From Pseudaestuariivita rosea (GTDB lineage Bacteria; Pseudomonadota; Alphaproteobacteria; Rhodobacterales; Rhodobacteraceae), in the NCBI RefSeq assembly GCF_017592335.1, contig NZ_JACNMP010000006.1:62001-126000 (forward strand): a stretch of DNA of 64,000 bases, written 5' to 3'. Numbering within the stretch: position 1 is the first letter of the stretch; the number at the start of each line of letters is the position of its first letter. The position numbers and the translations under genes were made by a program. This document shows positions 8,388 to 16,917 of the stretch, piece after piece. The notes beneath the pieces were generated by a model. The model saw only the letters and a list, made by a program, of their open reading frames with translations. It was not told the origin of the DNA and ran no database searches.

Positions 8388-8577
8388 CAATCTGGGGGCC
8401 GATGGCGATGCAGTCTACGCCGCGCTGATGGCCACGCATGAAGGGTTAAACGAGGCGGAAAGCCACGCCCTGAACGCGCGGCTGGTGCTGATGATGGCGA
8501 ACCAGATCGGGGATGCAGACGTTTTGGAGAAGCTTTTCTTGGCCGCAAGGTCGTATAGAGAGTCGACCCCGCAGTAA
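8377..8577 (+). CDS. DUF2783 small protein
   Basis: The 66-residue protein has the DUF2783 pattern AHEGLNEAESHALNARLVLMMANQIGD, here seen as THEGLNEAES then LNARLVLMMANQIGD. Members are found next to FAD monooxygenases of the type encoded just upstream, and the 11-base overlap shows translational coupling. It may be an accessory subunit or regulator of the oxygenase; that is inference. No cofactor motif is visible. Confidence 0.82.
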   Translation: MDHDNLGADGDAVYAALMATHEGLNEAESHALNARLVLMMANQIGDADVLEKLFLAARSYRESTPQ

Positions 8578-8599
8578 TTGAATTTAGGCGCCTCGCTCG

Positions 8600-8692
8600 C
8601 CGATATTGCCCGGTGGGCACCACCGGGCAGCGCCCGACCCGCCCCCATGGGCGGGCGCTTCACGCCCACCCTCGGGCCGAGCGCTGCCCTCA
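8600..8692 (-). repeat. GC-rich repeat, copy B, inverted relative to copy A
   Basis: Read on the minus strand, this copy has CGGCCCGAGGGTGG, CGCCCGCCCATGGGGGCGGGTCG-type arms, and GCCCGGTGG-TGC-CCACCGGGC (8608-8628). Order and sequence match copy A at 6556-6634. The pair encloses about 2 kb with the tiny lipoprotein, the monooxygenase and DUF2783. Confidence 0.75.
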
Positions 8693-8731
8693 GTTCTAAT
8701 CAAATACATTGCAGATTTCGAGGACGACAAC

Positions 8732-10723
8732 CTAGCGCCACAAGCGGGCCTGGCTGGCGAAGATTCCTTGAAGTTTCGACAAAATACGGTTTGCGGGGCC
8801 GGGCAGGGGGACGGTGTTGTCGGCCAGCCGTTCGATGATCACCTCAATCGGGCAAGGTTGGTTGGTGACCGGGTCGTGATAGCGCGGGTAGTCGATCAGG
8901 GCGGCGTGGACGAATGCTGTCAGATCGGGCCGGGCGCGGCGTCGGGGTGGTGTGGGTGCCAGATCGGTCGTCAGACCCCAGCCCGCATAGAACGGCACGC
9001 CAAGACAGGTGACGGGAACGCGGTGCAACAGCGCCTCAAACCCCATCAGGGATGTCATGGTCCAGACTTCATCTGCGGCCTTTATCGCCTTGATGGGATT
9101 GATGTTTTCAAGAATGATGTCCGCGTATTCTTGCGCGGCAGAGGCATCCACCCCGCCGTCGCGCAAGCCAGCCAGAACATCCGGATGCGGCTTGTAAAGG
9201 ATGGCGGCATCCGGGTTCAGTTCTCGGGTTTTTTGCAGAAGCTGCAGGTTTGTTTTGACCTCACCCGCGCCTGTCAGGATCGAGGCATCGTCTTCCACCT
9301 GACCCGGCACCAGAATGCGGCGCCCTGTGGGCAGTTCAGGCAGATCGCCGCCCTGGTTGTATTTGCTCAGCTGCAGCTGTGTTATGCTGGCGATCACCGC
9401 CTCGGCCCGATAGCGCGCCCAGCTTGGCAGGTCTTCGCGCCAGGCGACCAGCAGTTCCAGATCGCTTTCCTGCGTGGGATCATAGTAAATGCCCCGCTGA
9501 TCGCAGATCAGCGACAGGGGTGGGGTCAGTTCGGCACCCAACCCGCGGGATCGCAGAAAGCCGTCTTCCAGCCGCGTCGCCTGTGGTCGATCAGCCTGCC
9601 ATTTATTGGCCCAGACCATTTCGCGGCGGTCCTGTTTGTTGGGTTTGTCAAAGATCATCCGCCGCGTCTGGCCGAAAAAGCGTTGCAAATGCGGGCGCTT
9701 CCACAGGCGCATGTCATGGCCGACCCACCCAAAACGATCCTCGCGCCAGGCGCGGGATTGGGCCTGTAGCGTATTGATCGCCTCTTCCAGCGAACACAGG
9801 CGGTCGCGGTAAGGATCGTACCATTTGGGATAGAGTATCATCGCACCCGCAAAAAGCTGTGCGTGGGTCAGTTTGCGTTCGCGGCGGGCGACCGGGTTGC
9901 GGTCATCGGTCAGGCCCCAGCCCGCATAGAAGGGCTGGCCAAAAACCTTGGGCTTATGCCCGCCATAGATCGCCTCAAACCCCAATTGCGAACTGACGGT
10001 ATAGACGCCGACGGCCCCTTCGAACAGGACCCAGGGCGAATGCGGCTGATCACATATTTTGATGCGGTCGGTCTCGGTTTGCGTGCTGAGATACCCCGAG
10101 CGATGCCCCGCAGTGGTTTCGGGGTGGGTTTTGATCAGAACCGGGCAGCCGGGGTTTTCTTCCTGCGCGATGACCAGCATTTCCTGAAACATCGCCTTGT
10201 CCGCGCCGCTGCAGGTGACGGATGCGTCGCCCTCGGTCTGGTCTATGACCAACACATAGCCGGGGTCGGGTGGGGGCAGGTCGGGGTCAAAAGCGCTGTA
10301 TTTCGACAGATGCGCCTCTTTCATATGGCCGATGGCATCCTTGGCGCGGTTCATCAGGTCGGTGTCGTCCAGTGGATCTGTGGCCAGCAGCGTTTCCAGA
10401 TCAGACGGTTGCGCGGGATCGAAATGCAGACCGCTGTGATCGATGGTCAGCCCCATGGGCGGTTCCCCATCGCGGCCGGGATGGACGGATCGCAGAAAGC
10501 TGTCTTCGACCCTTACGATCCCGGCGCCGGTCCAGTCCGATACAGCCTGACCCCGGGGCGCGGTGGGCGATTGGCCCCAGACGCCGATCAGGTCGTCGGG
10601 GCCGGGTTTGCCAAGCTGAATGTCATAGCCCGAAAGGTCCAGAATGCGGCGGATGCGCGACTGCGTCAGGAACCCGCCGCTGTAGACATAAAGACTGTGG
10701 CGCGTGGCGTCGTCGTCGGCCAC
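8732..10723 (-). CDS. kpsC: capsule Kdo-linker glycosyltransferase KpsC
   Basis: The 663-residue protein is built from two similar halves. Each has the block VEDSFLRS or LEDGFLRS, then IYYDPTQESDLE-like motifs, then a HPD/HPE element (KTHPETT, YKPHPDVL) and a final FYAGWGLT. This duplicated plan is that of KpsC, which extends the poly-Kdo linker of group 2 capsules on a lipid acceptor at the inner membrane. The GTG start follows directly on the stop of the upstream export gene. It is the last gene of a leftward kpsS-kpsD-kpsC operon. No kpsM/T/E transporter genes are in the window. Confidence 0.9.
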   Translation of the reverse strand: MADDDATRHSLYVYSGGFLTQSRIRRILDLSGYDIQLGKPGPDDLIGVWGQSPTAPRGQAVSDWTGAGIVRVEDSFLRSVHPGRDGEPPMGLTIDHSGLHFDPAQPSDLETLLATDPLDDTDLMNRAKDAIGHMKEAHLSKYSAFDPDLPPPDPGYVLVIDQTEGDASVTCSGADKAMFQEMLVIAQEENPGCPVLIKTHPETTAGHRSGYLSTQTETDRIKICDQPHSPWVLFEGAVGVYTVSSQLGFEAIYGGHKPKVFGQPFYAGWGLTDDRNPVARRERKLTHAQLFAGAMILYPKWYDPYRDRLCSLEEAINTLQAQSRAWREDRFGWVGHDMRLWKRPHLQRFFGQTRRMIFDKPNKQDRREMVWANKWQADRPQATRLEDGFLRSRGLGAELTPPLSLICDQRGIYYDPTQESDLELLVAWREDLPSWARYRAEAVIASITQLQLSKYNQGGDLPELPTGRRILVPGQVEDDASILTGAGEVKTNLQLLQKTRELNPDAAILYKPHPDVLAGLRDGGVDASAAQEYADIILENINPIKAIKAADEVWTMTSLMGFEALLHRVPVTCLGVPFYAGWGLTTDLAPTPPRRRARPDLTAFVHAALIDYPRYHDPVTNQPCPIEVIIERLADNTVPLPGPANRILSKLQGIFASQARLWR

Positions 10724-11854
10724 TTAGTTTCCAATGTTGCTGATCGTGTTGACCTGGGCCAGTGATCCGGTCAGGGCCGAGAAGATCTTGTTCCACTGGG
10801 TAAACGGCGCTTCGGTCACATAAACAGTGTCGCCATCGCGGATCATGAAATCACGCGCATAAAACAGGCCGTTGGGTTCGGTCAGGTTCATCACATAGAC
10901 CATGCGCTGCGTGGTCTGAATATCGCTGCGGCCGGTCAGGGTGCGGGCCACATCCACGCGTTCATCGCGCAGCACGAAAAGGCCGGTCGGGTCGGCGGAA
11001 TTGCTTTGTAGGCCACCGACCTGCGCCAGGGCCTCAAGTGCTGTCAGTTCCTGTGTGTCAAAGGGCACAAGCGTCTGCGCCCCCGTCGAGCCAAGCGCGG
11101 TGTAACGGCGTGTATCAGCCTCGACCAGAATACGGTCGCCACTGCGCAGCGCGATGTCCAGTTCGGGATTTTCGAAGATATCGGTAAACCAGACACGTCC
11201 CCGCGTGCCGCCACGCACCAGGACGACCTGCGCGATCTCGGGTTCGCCCAGAATACCGCCTGCGCGGGCAATCATAGCCGACAGCTTGCGCGTCGGTCGT
11301 TCGATTGCATAGACACCCTGCGCGCCCACGGCCCCGGACAGCGTTACGGTCGCACCATCCCCGGCCACACGGCGCACTTGCACCTGGGGGTCAGGGGTCT
11401 GGTCGTTCAACTGACGCGTGATCAACTGGCGTAGCTGTTCGGGCGTTTTTCCAGACGCCTTGAGCACACCGGCATAGGGCACGAAGATATTGCCATTGCC
11501 GTCGACCTGCACTTCCTCAAGGATCGTGGCGTTCTGACCCTGACCGGCCAGCAGACCGTCATCGACGTTTTCCCAGATCGTCAGGCCCAGCACGTCGCCG
11601 GGGCTGATCAGATCGGACCCAACGATGCCTGCATTCTTGAATGAATTGGGAAAGCCGAACTGCGGAATGACATTGGCGTGCCGGGTGACGGTATCATCCA
11701 CATCGACGATAATGGCGTTCACGCCACCGTCGCGATCTTCGCGCGTCAGTTCGGATTTGTTCGGGCCGGATCGGGGCAATCCGCAGGCCGCCACAGACAA
11801 TGTCAACAAAAACACAAGGATAAGTTGCGCGCTGCGTCGCATGTCTGCTTTCAC
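10724..11854 (-). CDS. outer-membrane polysaccharide export lipoprotein (KpsD/BexD/Wza family)
   Basis: The 376-residue product begins with a lipoprotein signal ending in VAAC. A polysaccharide export (PES) domain follows, with GDVLGLTIWENVD and NGNIFVPYAGVLKASGKTPEQLRQLI, and then two SLBB-type segments (VTLSGAVGAQGVYAIERPT and an ELTALEALAQVGGL region). Such proteins form the outer-membrane channel for capsule. A GTG at 11854 has two AGGACA ribosome sites just upstream; ATG 11842 is the alternative. It lies between kpsS and kpsC, which fits group 2-type capsule export. Confidence 0.9.
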   Translation of the reverse strand: MKADMRRSAQLILVFLLTLSVAACGLPRSGPNKSELTREDRDGGVNAIIVDVDDTVTRHANVIPQFGFPNSFKNAGIVGSDLISPGDVLGLTIWENVDDGLLAGQGQNATILEEVQVDGNGNIFVPYAGVLKASGKTPEQLRQLITRQLNDQTPDPQVQVRRVAGDGATVTLSGAVGAQGVYAIERPTRKLSAMIARAGGILGEPEIAQVVLVRGGTRGRVWFTDIFENPELDIALRSGDRILVEADTRRYTALGSTGAQTLVPFDTQELTALEALAQVGGLQSNSADPTGLFVLRDERVDVARTLTGRSDIQTTQRMVYVMNLTEPNGLFYARDFMIRDGDTVYVTEAPFTQWNKIFSALTGSLAQVNTISNIGN

Positions 11855-11946
11855 TGTCCTGTCCTGCCTTTACGCATTTGCTGCAGTTTTTCCTATAAGT
11901 ATTCGGTATCTGACTCAATAGACAAGGATTAAAACCATTTGCCCAC

Positions 11947-13251
11947 TCAGCGCGGTTTTTGCGGCAACATGCGCAAATATTCCCGCGGGGCGGGTCGGCC
12001 CAGTTTCAGCAGCGTGTATGGATCGTGGGGCGACAGCATCATGTCGACCACCTGACGCAGGACCTGCCTGCGGCCCGCGGCGGAATAGAAGCTGCCTGGG
12101 ATTTGCGATGTTTCCAACAGATAGCGCCGGAACAGAGCATAGGCTTCGTTATCGGAACGTTGTGGGTGTACGAAGAATTCAGGAAGGGGCTGATCTGACA
12201 CCAGTTCTGGCTTGTCATAGATTGCGCGGCCAAACAGCTTAAGCGGTATGCCGCGCCAAAGCACCTGTTGCCCGGCGGTTGAGTTAACGGTGATCGCGGT
12301 GCGAGCGTGATCCAAGAGCCGGGCCAGTTTGCCCCCGCGGATATAATGAACACGAGAGGTTATGCCGTGATCGCGGGCCATGGCGCGGATCATCTTTCGC
12401 AGGGGAACCCGCCCGTCTTCCAGTGGGTGGGCTTTGAACACCAGTCTGTGGTGTTTGGGGGCGCTTTCCGCAAAGCCGCGTGTTACGATTTCTAGAAATT
12501 CGGACATGGTGGAAAAAGGCGAATGTTCCTGAAAGCTGGCGTCATGTTCCAGTTGCAGCAGGACGACGTGATAAGGAAATCCGCCCATCTTGACGCGGGT
12601 CGTTTCGACAAACCGTTCTGCCGCGTGCAGCGGCAGCAGCAGAAATCGCAGCAGGTGCAGCCGAAATTCAGCCGCCACAGACAGGCTGCGATGGGGGCGA
12701 TAGGCCTTGTAGCCCTGATTAAAGAACAGAATAAAGCCGTGGTACAAAGCCCCATAGAACATATGCCGCCGCAGACTGCCCCAAAGCCCTGGGGCCTCGG
12801 GGATGGCCATATCGCGTTGGGTCATCTGACCGCGCACATCCGTCAGGCTGGTCTGCATCAGGGCCGAATGCCCGTTCGATCCATCCCGTTCATAGCTGAT
12901 CCAATAGGGGCGCAGATAGCCTTCCTCGAACACATGGACGGTCAGACCGCGTTCGCGGGCCTGTTCCGCCGCAATTGCATGGACTTGCCGCGTATCGCCA
13001 TAGATGACAATATCGGTAACGCCCTTGTCGTTGATGATGCTGTTAAACCGGTTCGGCCACTGATCCAGACTGTTCTGAAACGGAATGTAATGCGCCCCGT
13101 CACGCCAGAAGGCGGCGTCGCCCGCGTTGAACCCCACGCGCCAGACTTCACACCCGGCTTGGCGCAGCATATTGCCCAGCTTGCTGAAAAACGGGCCATG
13201 GGGCCCCTGCAACAGCAGGAAAACACGCTTGGGTTTCATTTGGTCTGGCAT
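11947..13251 (-). CDS. kpsS: capsule Kdo-linker transferase KpsS
   Basis: The 434-residue protein matches KpsS: an N-terminal FLLLQGPHGPFFSKLGNMLRQAG segment (here FLLLQGPHGPFFSKL), the VIYGDTRQVH motif, FEEGYLRPYWI, and FKAHPLEDGR in the C-terminal half. KpsS adds the first Kdo to the phospholipid acceptor that anchors group 2 capsule. It is the first gene of the leftward capsule operon and is divergent from ribE. Length and motifs are normal. Confidence 0.9.
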   Translation of the reverse strand: MPDQMKPKRVFLLLQGPHGPFFSKLGNMLRQAGCEVWRVGFNAGDAAFWRDGAHYIPFQNSLDQWPNRFNSIINDKGVTDIVIYGDTRQVHAIAAEQARERGLTVHVFEEGYLRPYWISYERDGSNGHSALMQTSLTDVRGQMTQRDMAIPEAPGLWGSLRRHMFYGALYHGFILFFNQGYKAYRPHRSLSVAAEFRLHLLRFLLLPLHAAERFVETTRVKMGGFPYHVVLLQLEHDASFQEHSPFSTMSEFLEIVTRGFAESAPKHHRLVFKAHPLEDGRVPLRKMIRAMARDHGITSRVHYIRGGKLARLLDHARTAITVNSTAGQQVLWRGIPLKLFGRAIYDKPELVSDQPLPEFFVHPQRSDNEAYALFRRYLLETSQIPGSFYSAAGRRQVLRQVVDMMLSPHDPYTLLKLGRPAPREYLRMLPQKPR

Positions 13252-13413
13252 CAGGACGGTCTGATTTCACTATCACTTGCAACTGGGTTGCTTATACCCA
13301 AGGGTCATCAATTGGCAAAAAGATTAAATAACAAATAATATCGTCACCCAGTGTCACATCTTGCCCCGCTGTGTTGCACAGGCTAGGTGGAACGAAAGAA
13401 GAAAGGGTCGCGC

Positions 13414-14004
13414 ATGTTCACAGGGATTATCACGGATATAGGCGAGGTGCTGCAGGTCGAACAGCGCGGCGACATGCGCGCGCGGATTGGCACATCTTAT
13501 GACACGGGCGACATTGATATCGGGGCCTCAATCGCTTGTGACGGGGTTTGTCTGACCGTAGTGGATCTGGGCGCAGGGTGGTTTGATGTGGATGTGTCGG
13601 CTGAGACACTATCGAAAAGCAACCTGAAGGGCTGGTCCAAGGGCACGCGGATCAATCTGGAACGCGCGCTGCGCGTCGGTGATGAACTGGGCGGTCATAT
13701 CGTGTCGGGTCACGTCGATGGCGTCGCCGATGTGATCGGTATCAAGGACGAAGGCGACAGCACGCGCGTCATTCTGCGTGCGCCGGATGATCTGGCGAAG
13801 TTCATTGCACCCAAGGGGTCGGTTGCCTTGAACGGCACATCGCTGACGGTGAACGATGTAAATGGCGCTGATTTCGGTATCAACTTTATCCCGCACACCA
13901 AAACCGCGACCACCTGGGGTGGGGTCAAGATGGCCGATCATGTGAACCTGGAGATCGATACTCTGGCCCGTTATGTCGCGCGTCTGGCGGAGTATGAAGA
14001 ATGA
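13414..14004 (+). CDS. ribE: riboflavin synthase, alpha chain
   Basis: The 196-residue enzyme dismutates two 6,7-dimethyl-8-ribityllumazine molecules to riboflavin and the pyrimidine precursor. It starts MFTGIITDIGEV, has two tandem lumazine-binding repeats (GxSIACDGVCLTV-like in the first, GSVALNGTSLTVNDV in the second) and the linker GGHIVSGHVDG. ATG 13414 is preceded by AAAGGG; the upstream in-frame start is not the family's. No FMN riboswitch is visible upstream. Its stop overlaps the next start (ATGA). Confidence 0.96.
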   Translation: MFTGIITDIGEVLQVEQRGDMRARIGTSYDTGDIDIGASIACDGVCLTVVDLGAGWFDVDVSAETLSKSNLKGWSKGTRINLERALRVGDELGGHIVSGHVDGVADVIGIKDEGDSTRVILRAPDDLAKFIAPKGSVALNGTSLTVNDVNGADFGINFIPHTKTATTWGGVKMADHVNLEIDTLARYVARLAEYEE

Positions 14005-14567
14005 GCGGTCTAGGCCACAACAACGGCCCCACGATGGAAGGCGGCTATCGCTGGCGCAAGCACGTCTGGACCAAGGCGCGCGCCGATCTGCTGCCGAAAC
14101 TGCCGATTGAGATCGTGCGGCTGCGCGTCAAGCGGGCTCAGGAACTGGGGCTGGAGTACAAAACCTACGCCAGTGTCCGCGCCAGCACAGGCCGTGACGT
14201 TGTGGGTTTTTTGTTTTCCACCAATGCCTTGCGTTTGGTGAAGGGCCGGGATCGTTTGCGGCCCGACCGGAACGCGAAACTTCAAGGCCTGCGCGCCTGT
14301 CAGCGGATCGCGGTGGTGCAGCCACCGTTGTCAGCCGCGGCGGTGATGGGCCTGAACCCGGTCATCGATCTGGCCACCGCCGCGCCGCGCGCCTTTGCGC
14401 CCTGGTCCGAGGTGCGCCGCGGCATGCAGGGTATTGCCCGCCAGGCGCAAACACCCGGTGACAGTCTGTTGGTGATCGGTGACACGGCGCTGGAACGGGA
14501 ATGGTCCGAGGCCGGGCGCCTGGCCGGATATATTCCGGCAGATCAGTATTTTGGAGCAACACCATGA
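14001..14567 (+). CDS. conserved hypothetical protein inside the riboflavin operon
   Basis: The 188-residue protein is translationally coupled to both neighbours: its ATG overlaps the ribE stop and its stop overlaps the ribB start. The N-terminal third (GLGHNNGPTMEGGYRWRKHVW) is basic and polar; the rest has RVKRAQELGLEYKTYASVRASTGRD and a GDSLLVIGDTALEREW element. No signal peptide or membrane helix is seen. I do not recognise a fold. Tight coupling argues for a job in riboflavin metabolism or regulation. Confidence 0.8.
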   Translation: MSGLGHNNGPTMEGGYRWRKHVWTKARADLLPKLPIEIVRLRVKRAQELGLEYKTYASVRASTGRDVVGFLFSTNALRLVKGRDRLRPDRNAKLQGLRACQRIAVVQPPLSAAAVMGLNPVIDLATAAPRAFAPWSEVRRGMQGIARQAQTPGDSLLVIGDTALEREWSEAGRLAGYIPADQYFGATP

Positions 14568-15688
14568 GCTTTGAAACCCCCGGACCGGTGGAACAAAACT
14601 GGAGCGATGCGATCAGCTCAATCGATGAAATCATCGAAGATGCGCGCAACGGGCGGATGTTCATTCTGGTCGATCATGAGGATCGTGAGAACGAGGGAGA
14701 TCTTGTCATCCCCGCCCAGATGGCCACGCCCGAGGCTATCAATTTCATGGCCACCCATGGGCGTGGTCTGATCTGCCTGTCAATAACGGGTGAACGGGTT
14801 GATGCGCTTGGTCTGCCGCTGATGGCGTCTTACAATTCTTCGCGCCATGAAACGGCCTTTACCGTGTCGATCGAGGCGCGCGAAGGCGTCAGCACCGGTA
14901 TTTCCGCCCATGATCGGGCGCGCACGGTGTCTGTGGCCATCGACAGCAGCAAAACCGCCGCCGATATCGCCACACCCGGCCATGTCTTCCCCCTGCGCGC
15001 CCGCGATGGCGGCGTGCTGGTCCGTGCAGGCCATACCGAGGCTGCCGTGGATATCAGTCGGCTGGCGGGGCTGAACCCCTCCGGCGTGATTTGTGAGATC
15101 ATGAACGAAGACGGCAGCATGGCGCGTCTGCCCGATCTGATTGCCTTTGCGCAGCTGCACAATCTGAAAATCGGCACGATCAGCGACCTGATCGCCTATC
15201 GCCGCCGCCACGACAATCTGGTCCGCCAACGGACGTCTGAAACGATCACGTCAGAATTCGGCGGCGAATGGGAGCTGCGCGTTTACACCGACGAAACCCA
15301 GGGCGCCGAACATATCGCGCTGATCAAGGGCGATATCTCGGGCGATGATCCGGTTCTGGTTCGCATGCACGCGCTGGACCCGATGCTGGATATCGTCGGC
15401 ACCGGGGGCAGGGGCCGTGCGGCGGAATTCAGCGATGCGATGAAACTGATCGCGGACGAAGGCCGCGGCGCGCTGGTTTTGCTGCGCGATCTGCATATGA
15501 AACTGAGCGCCGAGGGCGAGGTGTCGCCCCAGACCCTGCGGCAATATGGGCTTGGAGCGCAGATATTATCGTCACTCGGCATATCGAAAATGACCTTGCT
15601 GACAAATTCACCCACCCCAAAGGTTGTCGGGCTTGAGGCCTATGGCCTTGAAATCGTGGGCACCCGCAAAATATCGGAGATTGGCTGA
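14564..15688 (+). CDS. ribB: 3,4-dihydroxy-2-butanone-4-phosphate synthase with degenerate RibA-like domain (RibBX)
   Basis: The 374-residue protein has an N-terminal RibB domain with the catalytic acidic loop [12 protein letters not shown] and later [14 protein letters not shown] and [13 protein letters not shown]. This domain makes the four-carbon unit of riboflavin from ribulose 5-phosphate. The C-terminal half has the GTP cyclohydrolase II layout, but where the zinc-binding cysteines should be it reads [20 protein letters not shown], with no cysteine, so this half should not be an active cyclohydrolase. That is the RibBX type common in Proteobacteria; a separate ribA must exist elsewhere. 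The ATG overlaps the upstream stop. Confidence 0.93.
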   Translation: MSFETPGPVEQNWSDAISSIDEIIEDARNGRMFILVDHEDRENEGDLVIPAQMATPEAINFMATHGRGLICLSITGERVDALGLPLMASYNSSRHETAFTVSIEAREGVSTGISAHDRARTVSVAIDSSKTAADIATPGHVFPLRARDGGVLVRAGHTEAAVDISRLAGLNPSGVICEIMNEDGSMARLPDLIAFAQLHNLKIGTISDLIAYRRRHDNLVRQRTSETITSEFGGEWELRVYTDETQGAEHIALIKGDISGDDPVLVRMHALDPMLDIVGTGGRGRAAEFSDAMKLIADEGRGALVLLRDLHMKLSAEGEVSPQTLRQYGLGAQILSSLGISKMTLLTNSPTPKVVGLEAYGLEIVGTRKISEIG

Positions 15689-16239
15689 TGGCCGGACAGG
15701 AAACGCACTATACATTGCCGCGCCCCAGTTTTGACAAGCCGGTCAAGGCGCTGATCGTCGTGGCCCCTTATTATCGCGATATTGCGGATAATCTGATAAA
15801 AGGCGCTGTGGCCGAGCTTGAGGCCGCGGGCGCCACCCATGAGCTGATCGAAGTGCCCGGCGCGCTTGAGGTGCCGACGGCCATCGGCATGGCGGAACGA
15901 CTTTCGAATTTCGACGGCTATGTCGCACTTGGCTGCGTGATCCGCGGGGAAACCACGCACTACGAAACCGTCTGCAACGACAGCAGCCGCGCGATCCAGT
16001 TGCTGGGGTTGCAGGGCCTGTGCATCGGCAATGGCATTCTGACGGTGGAAAATCGCGCCCAGGCCGAGGTGCGCGCGCACCCTGATGATCAGAACAAGGG
16101 GGGGGGCGCCGCGGCGGCGGCATTGCACCTGATTGCCATCAGCCGCAAATGGAGCGGTCAGACCAAGGGCGTGGGCTTCAAACCCACCACCGACACAATC
16201 CTGCTGGCCGGCGACGCAGATGGGTCCACAACCGCATGA
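15688..16239 (+). CDS. ribH: 6,7-dimethyl-8-ribityllumazine synthase
   Basis: The 183-residue enzyme joins the RibB product to the ribitylamino-uracil to give lumazine. Visible family motifs are VVAPYYRDIADNLIKGA, the substrate loop EVPGALEVPTAIG, YVALGCVIRGETTHYE and GNGILTVENRAQAEVR. It shows TGATG overlap with ribB. The C-terminus is about 20 residues longer than many homologues. It probably forms pentamers or icosahedra; the sequence does not decide which. Confidence 0.95.
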   Translation: MAGQETHYTLPRPSFDKPVKALIVVAPYYRDIADNLIKGAVAELEAAGATHELIEVPGALEVPTAIGMAERLSNFDGYVALGCVIRGETTHYETVCNDSSRAIQLLGLQGLCIGNGILTVENRAQAEVRAHPDDQNKGGGAAAAALHLIAISRKWSGQTKGVGFKPTTDTILLAGDADGSTTA

Positions 16240-16703
16240 CCCTGTCGAACAACCAAAAACGCAAGATGAAGTCGGCGTCGCGCCTTTATGCCGTGCAGGC
16301 GCTCTTTCAGATGGAGGCATCGGGGCAGACAGTCGATGCCGTCATTCGTGAATTTCACGATCACCGCTTTGGCGCCCGCTATGAAGACGATGAGATGAAC
16401 GAAGGCGACCCCGATATCTTCCGCCAACTGATGGAAGATGCGGTGAATAATCAGGCCCGCATCGACCAGATGACCGACCGCGCACTGGTGGCCAAATGGC
16501 CCATCGCCCGCATCGACCCGACCCTGCGCGCCCTGTTCCGCGCAGCAGGGGCCGAGTTGGGCCAATCTGACACCCCGCCCAAGGTCGTGATCAGCGAATT
16601 CGTCGACGTCGCCCGCGCGTTTTTCCCCGAAGGTAAAGAACCGAAATTCGTCAATGCTGTTCTGGATCACATGGCACGAGAGGCCAGACCAGAAGCTTTC
16701 TGA
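16236..16703 (+). CDS. nusB: transcription antitermination factor NusB
   Basis: The 155-residue RNA-binding protein acts in rRNA antitermination with NusE. Motifs include ASRLYAVQALFQMEASG at the start and WPIARIDPTLRALFRAAGAEL with PPKVVISEFVDVARAFF. The start ATGA overlaps the ribH stop, giving the usual alphaproteobacterial ribH-nusB coupling. A palindromic repeat 16 bases downstream probably ends the operon. Confidence 0.95.
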   Translation: MTLSNNQKRKMKSASRLYAVQALFQMEASGQTVDAVIREFHDHRFGARYEDDEMNEGDPDIFRQLMEDAVNNQARIDQMTDRALVAKWPIARIDPTLRALFRAAGAELGQSDTPPKVVISEFVDVARAFFPEGKEPKFVNAVLDHMAREARPEAF

Positions 16704-16719
16704 GTATCGTATGTGTCAT

Positions 16720-16773
16720 GAGTATTTTTGGAACAATAAAGAGCATATAATCTTCTTCTTGGCAAAAATACTC
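16720..16773. repeat. palindromic GAGTATTT element after nusB
   Basis: Perfect 11-base arms GAGTATTTTTG (16720-16730) and CAAAAATACTC (16763-16773) enclose GAACAATAAAG and TCTTCTTCTTGG. It carries both inner sequence types of the repeat family. It may end transcription of the riboflavin operon. The remainder up to 16917 shows nothing else. Confidence 0.75.
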
Positions 16774-16917
16774 AAATCCCGATCTATCCGATAACACATC
16801 GGTCAGGCATTTTGCACAACTTGCCAATCCAAGCAGTCCCGGCCAGCGCGCCGGGACCTCATAGCATAGCGATACAAATGACCGGCCCCGCGTACCAAAG
16901 GCTGGTCCTACCTTTCG

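Noticed and set aside
8606-9769. Plus-strand frame opposite kpsC
   Set aside because: Starts inside repeat copy B and runs antisense to clear KpsC motifs.
13252-13413. Possible FMN riboswitch before ribE
   Set aside because: None of the conserved RFN segments is present in the gap.
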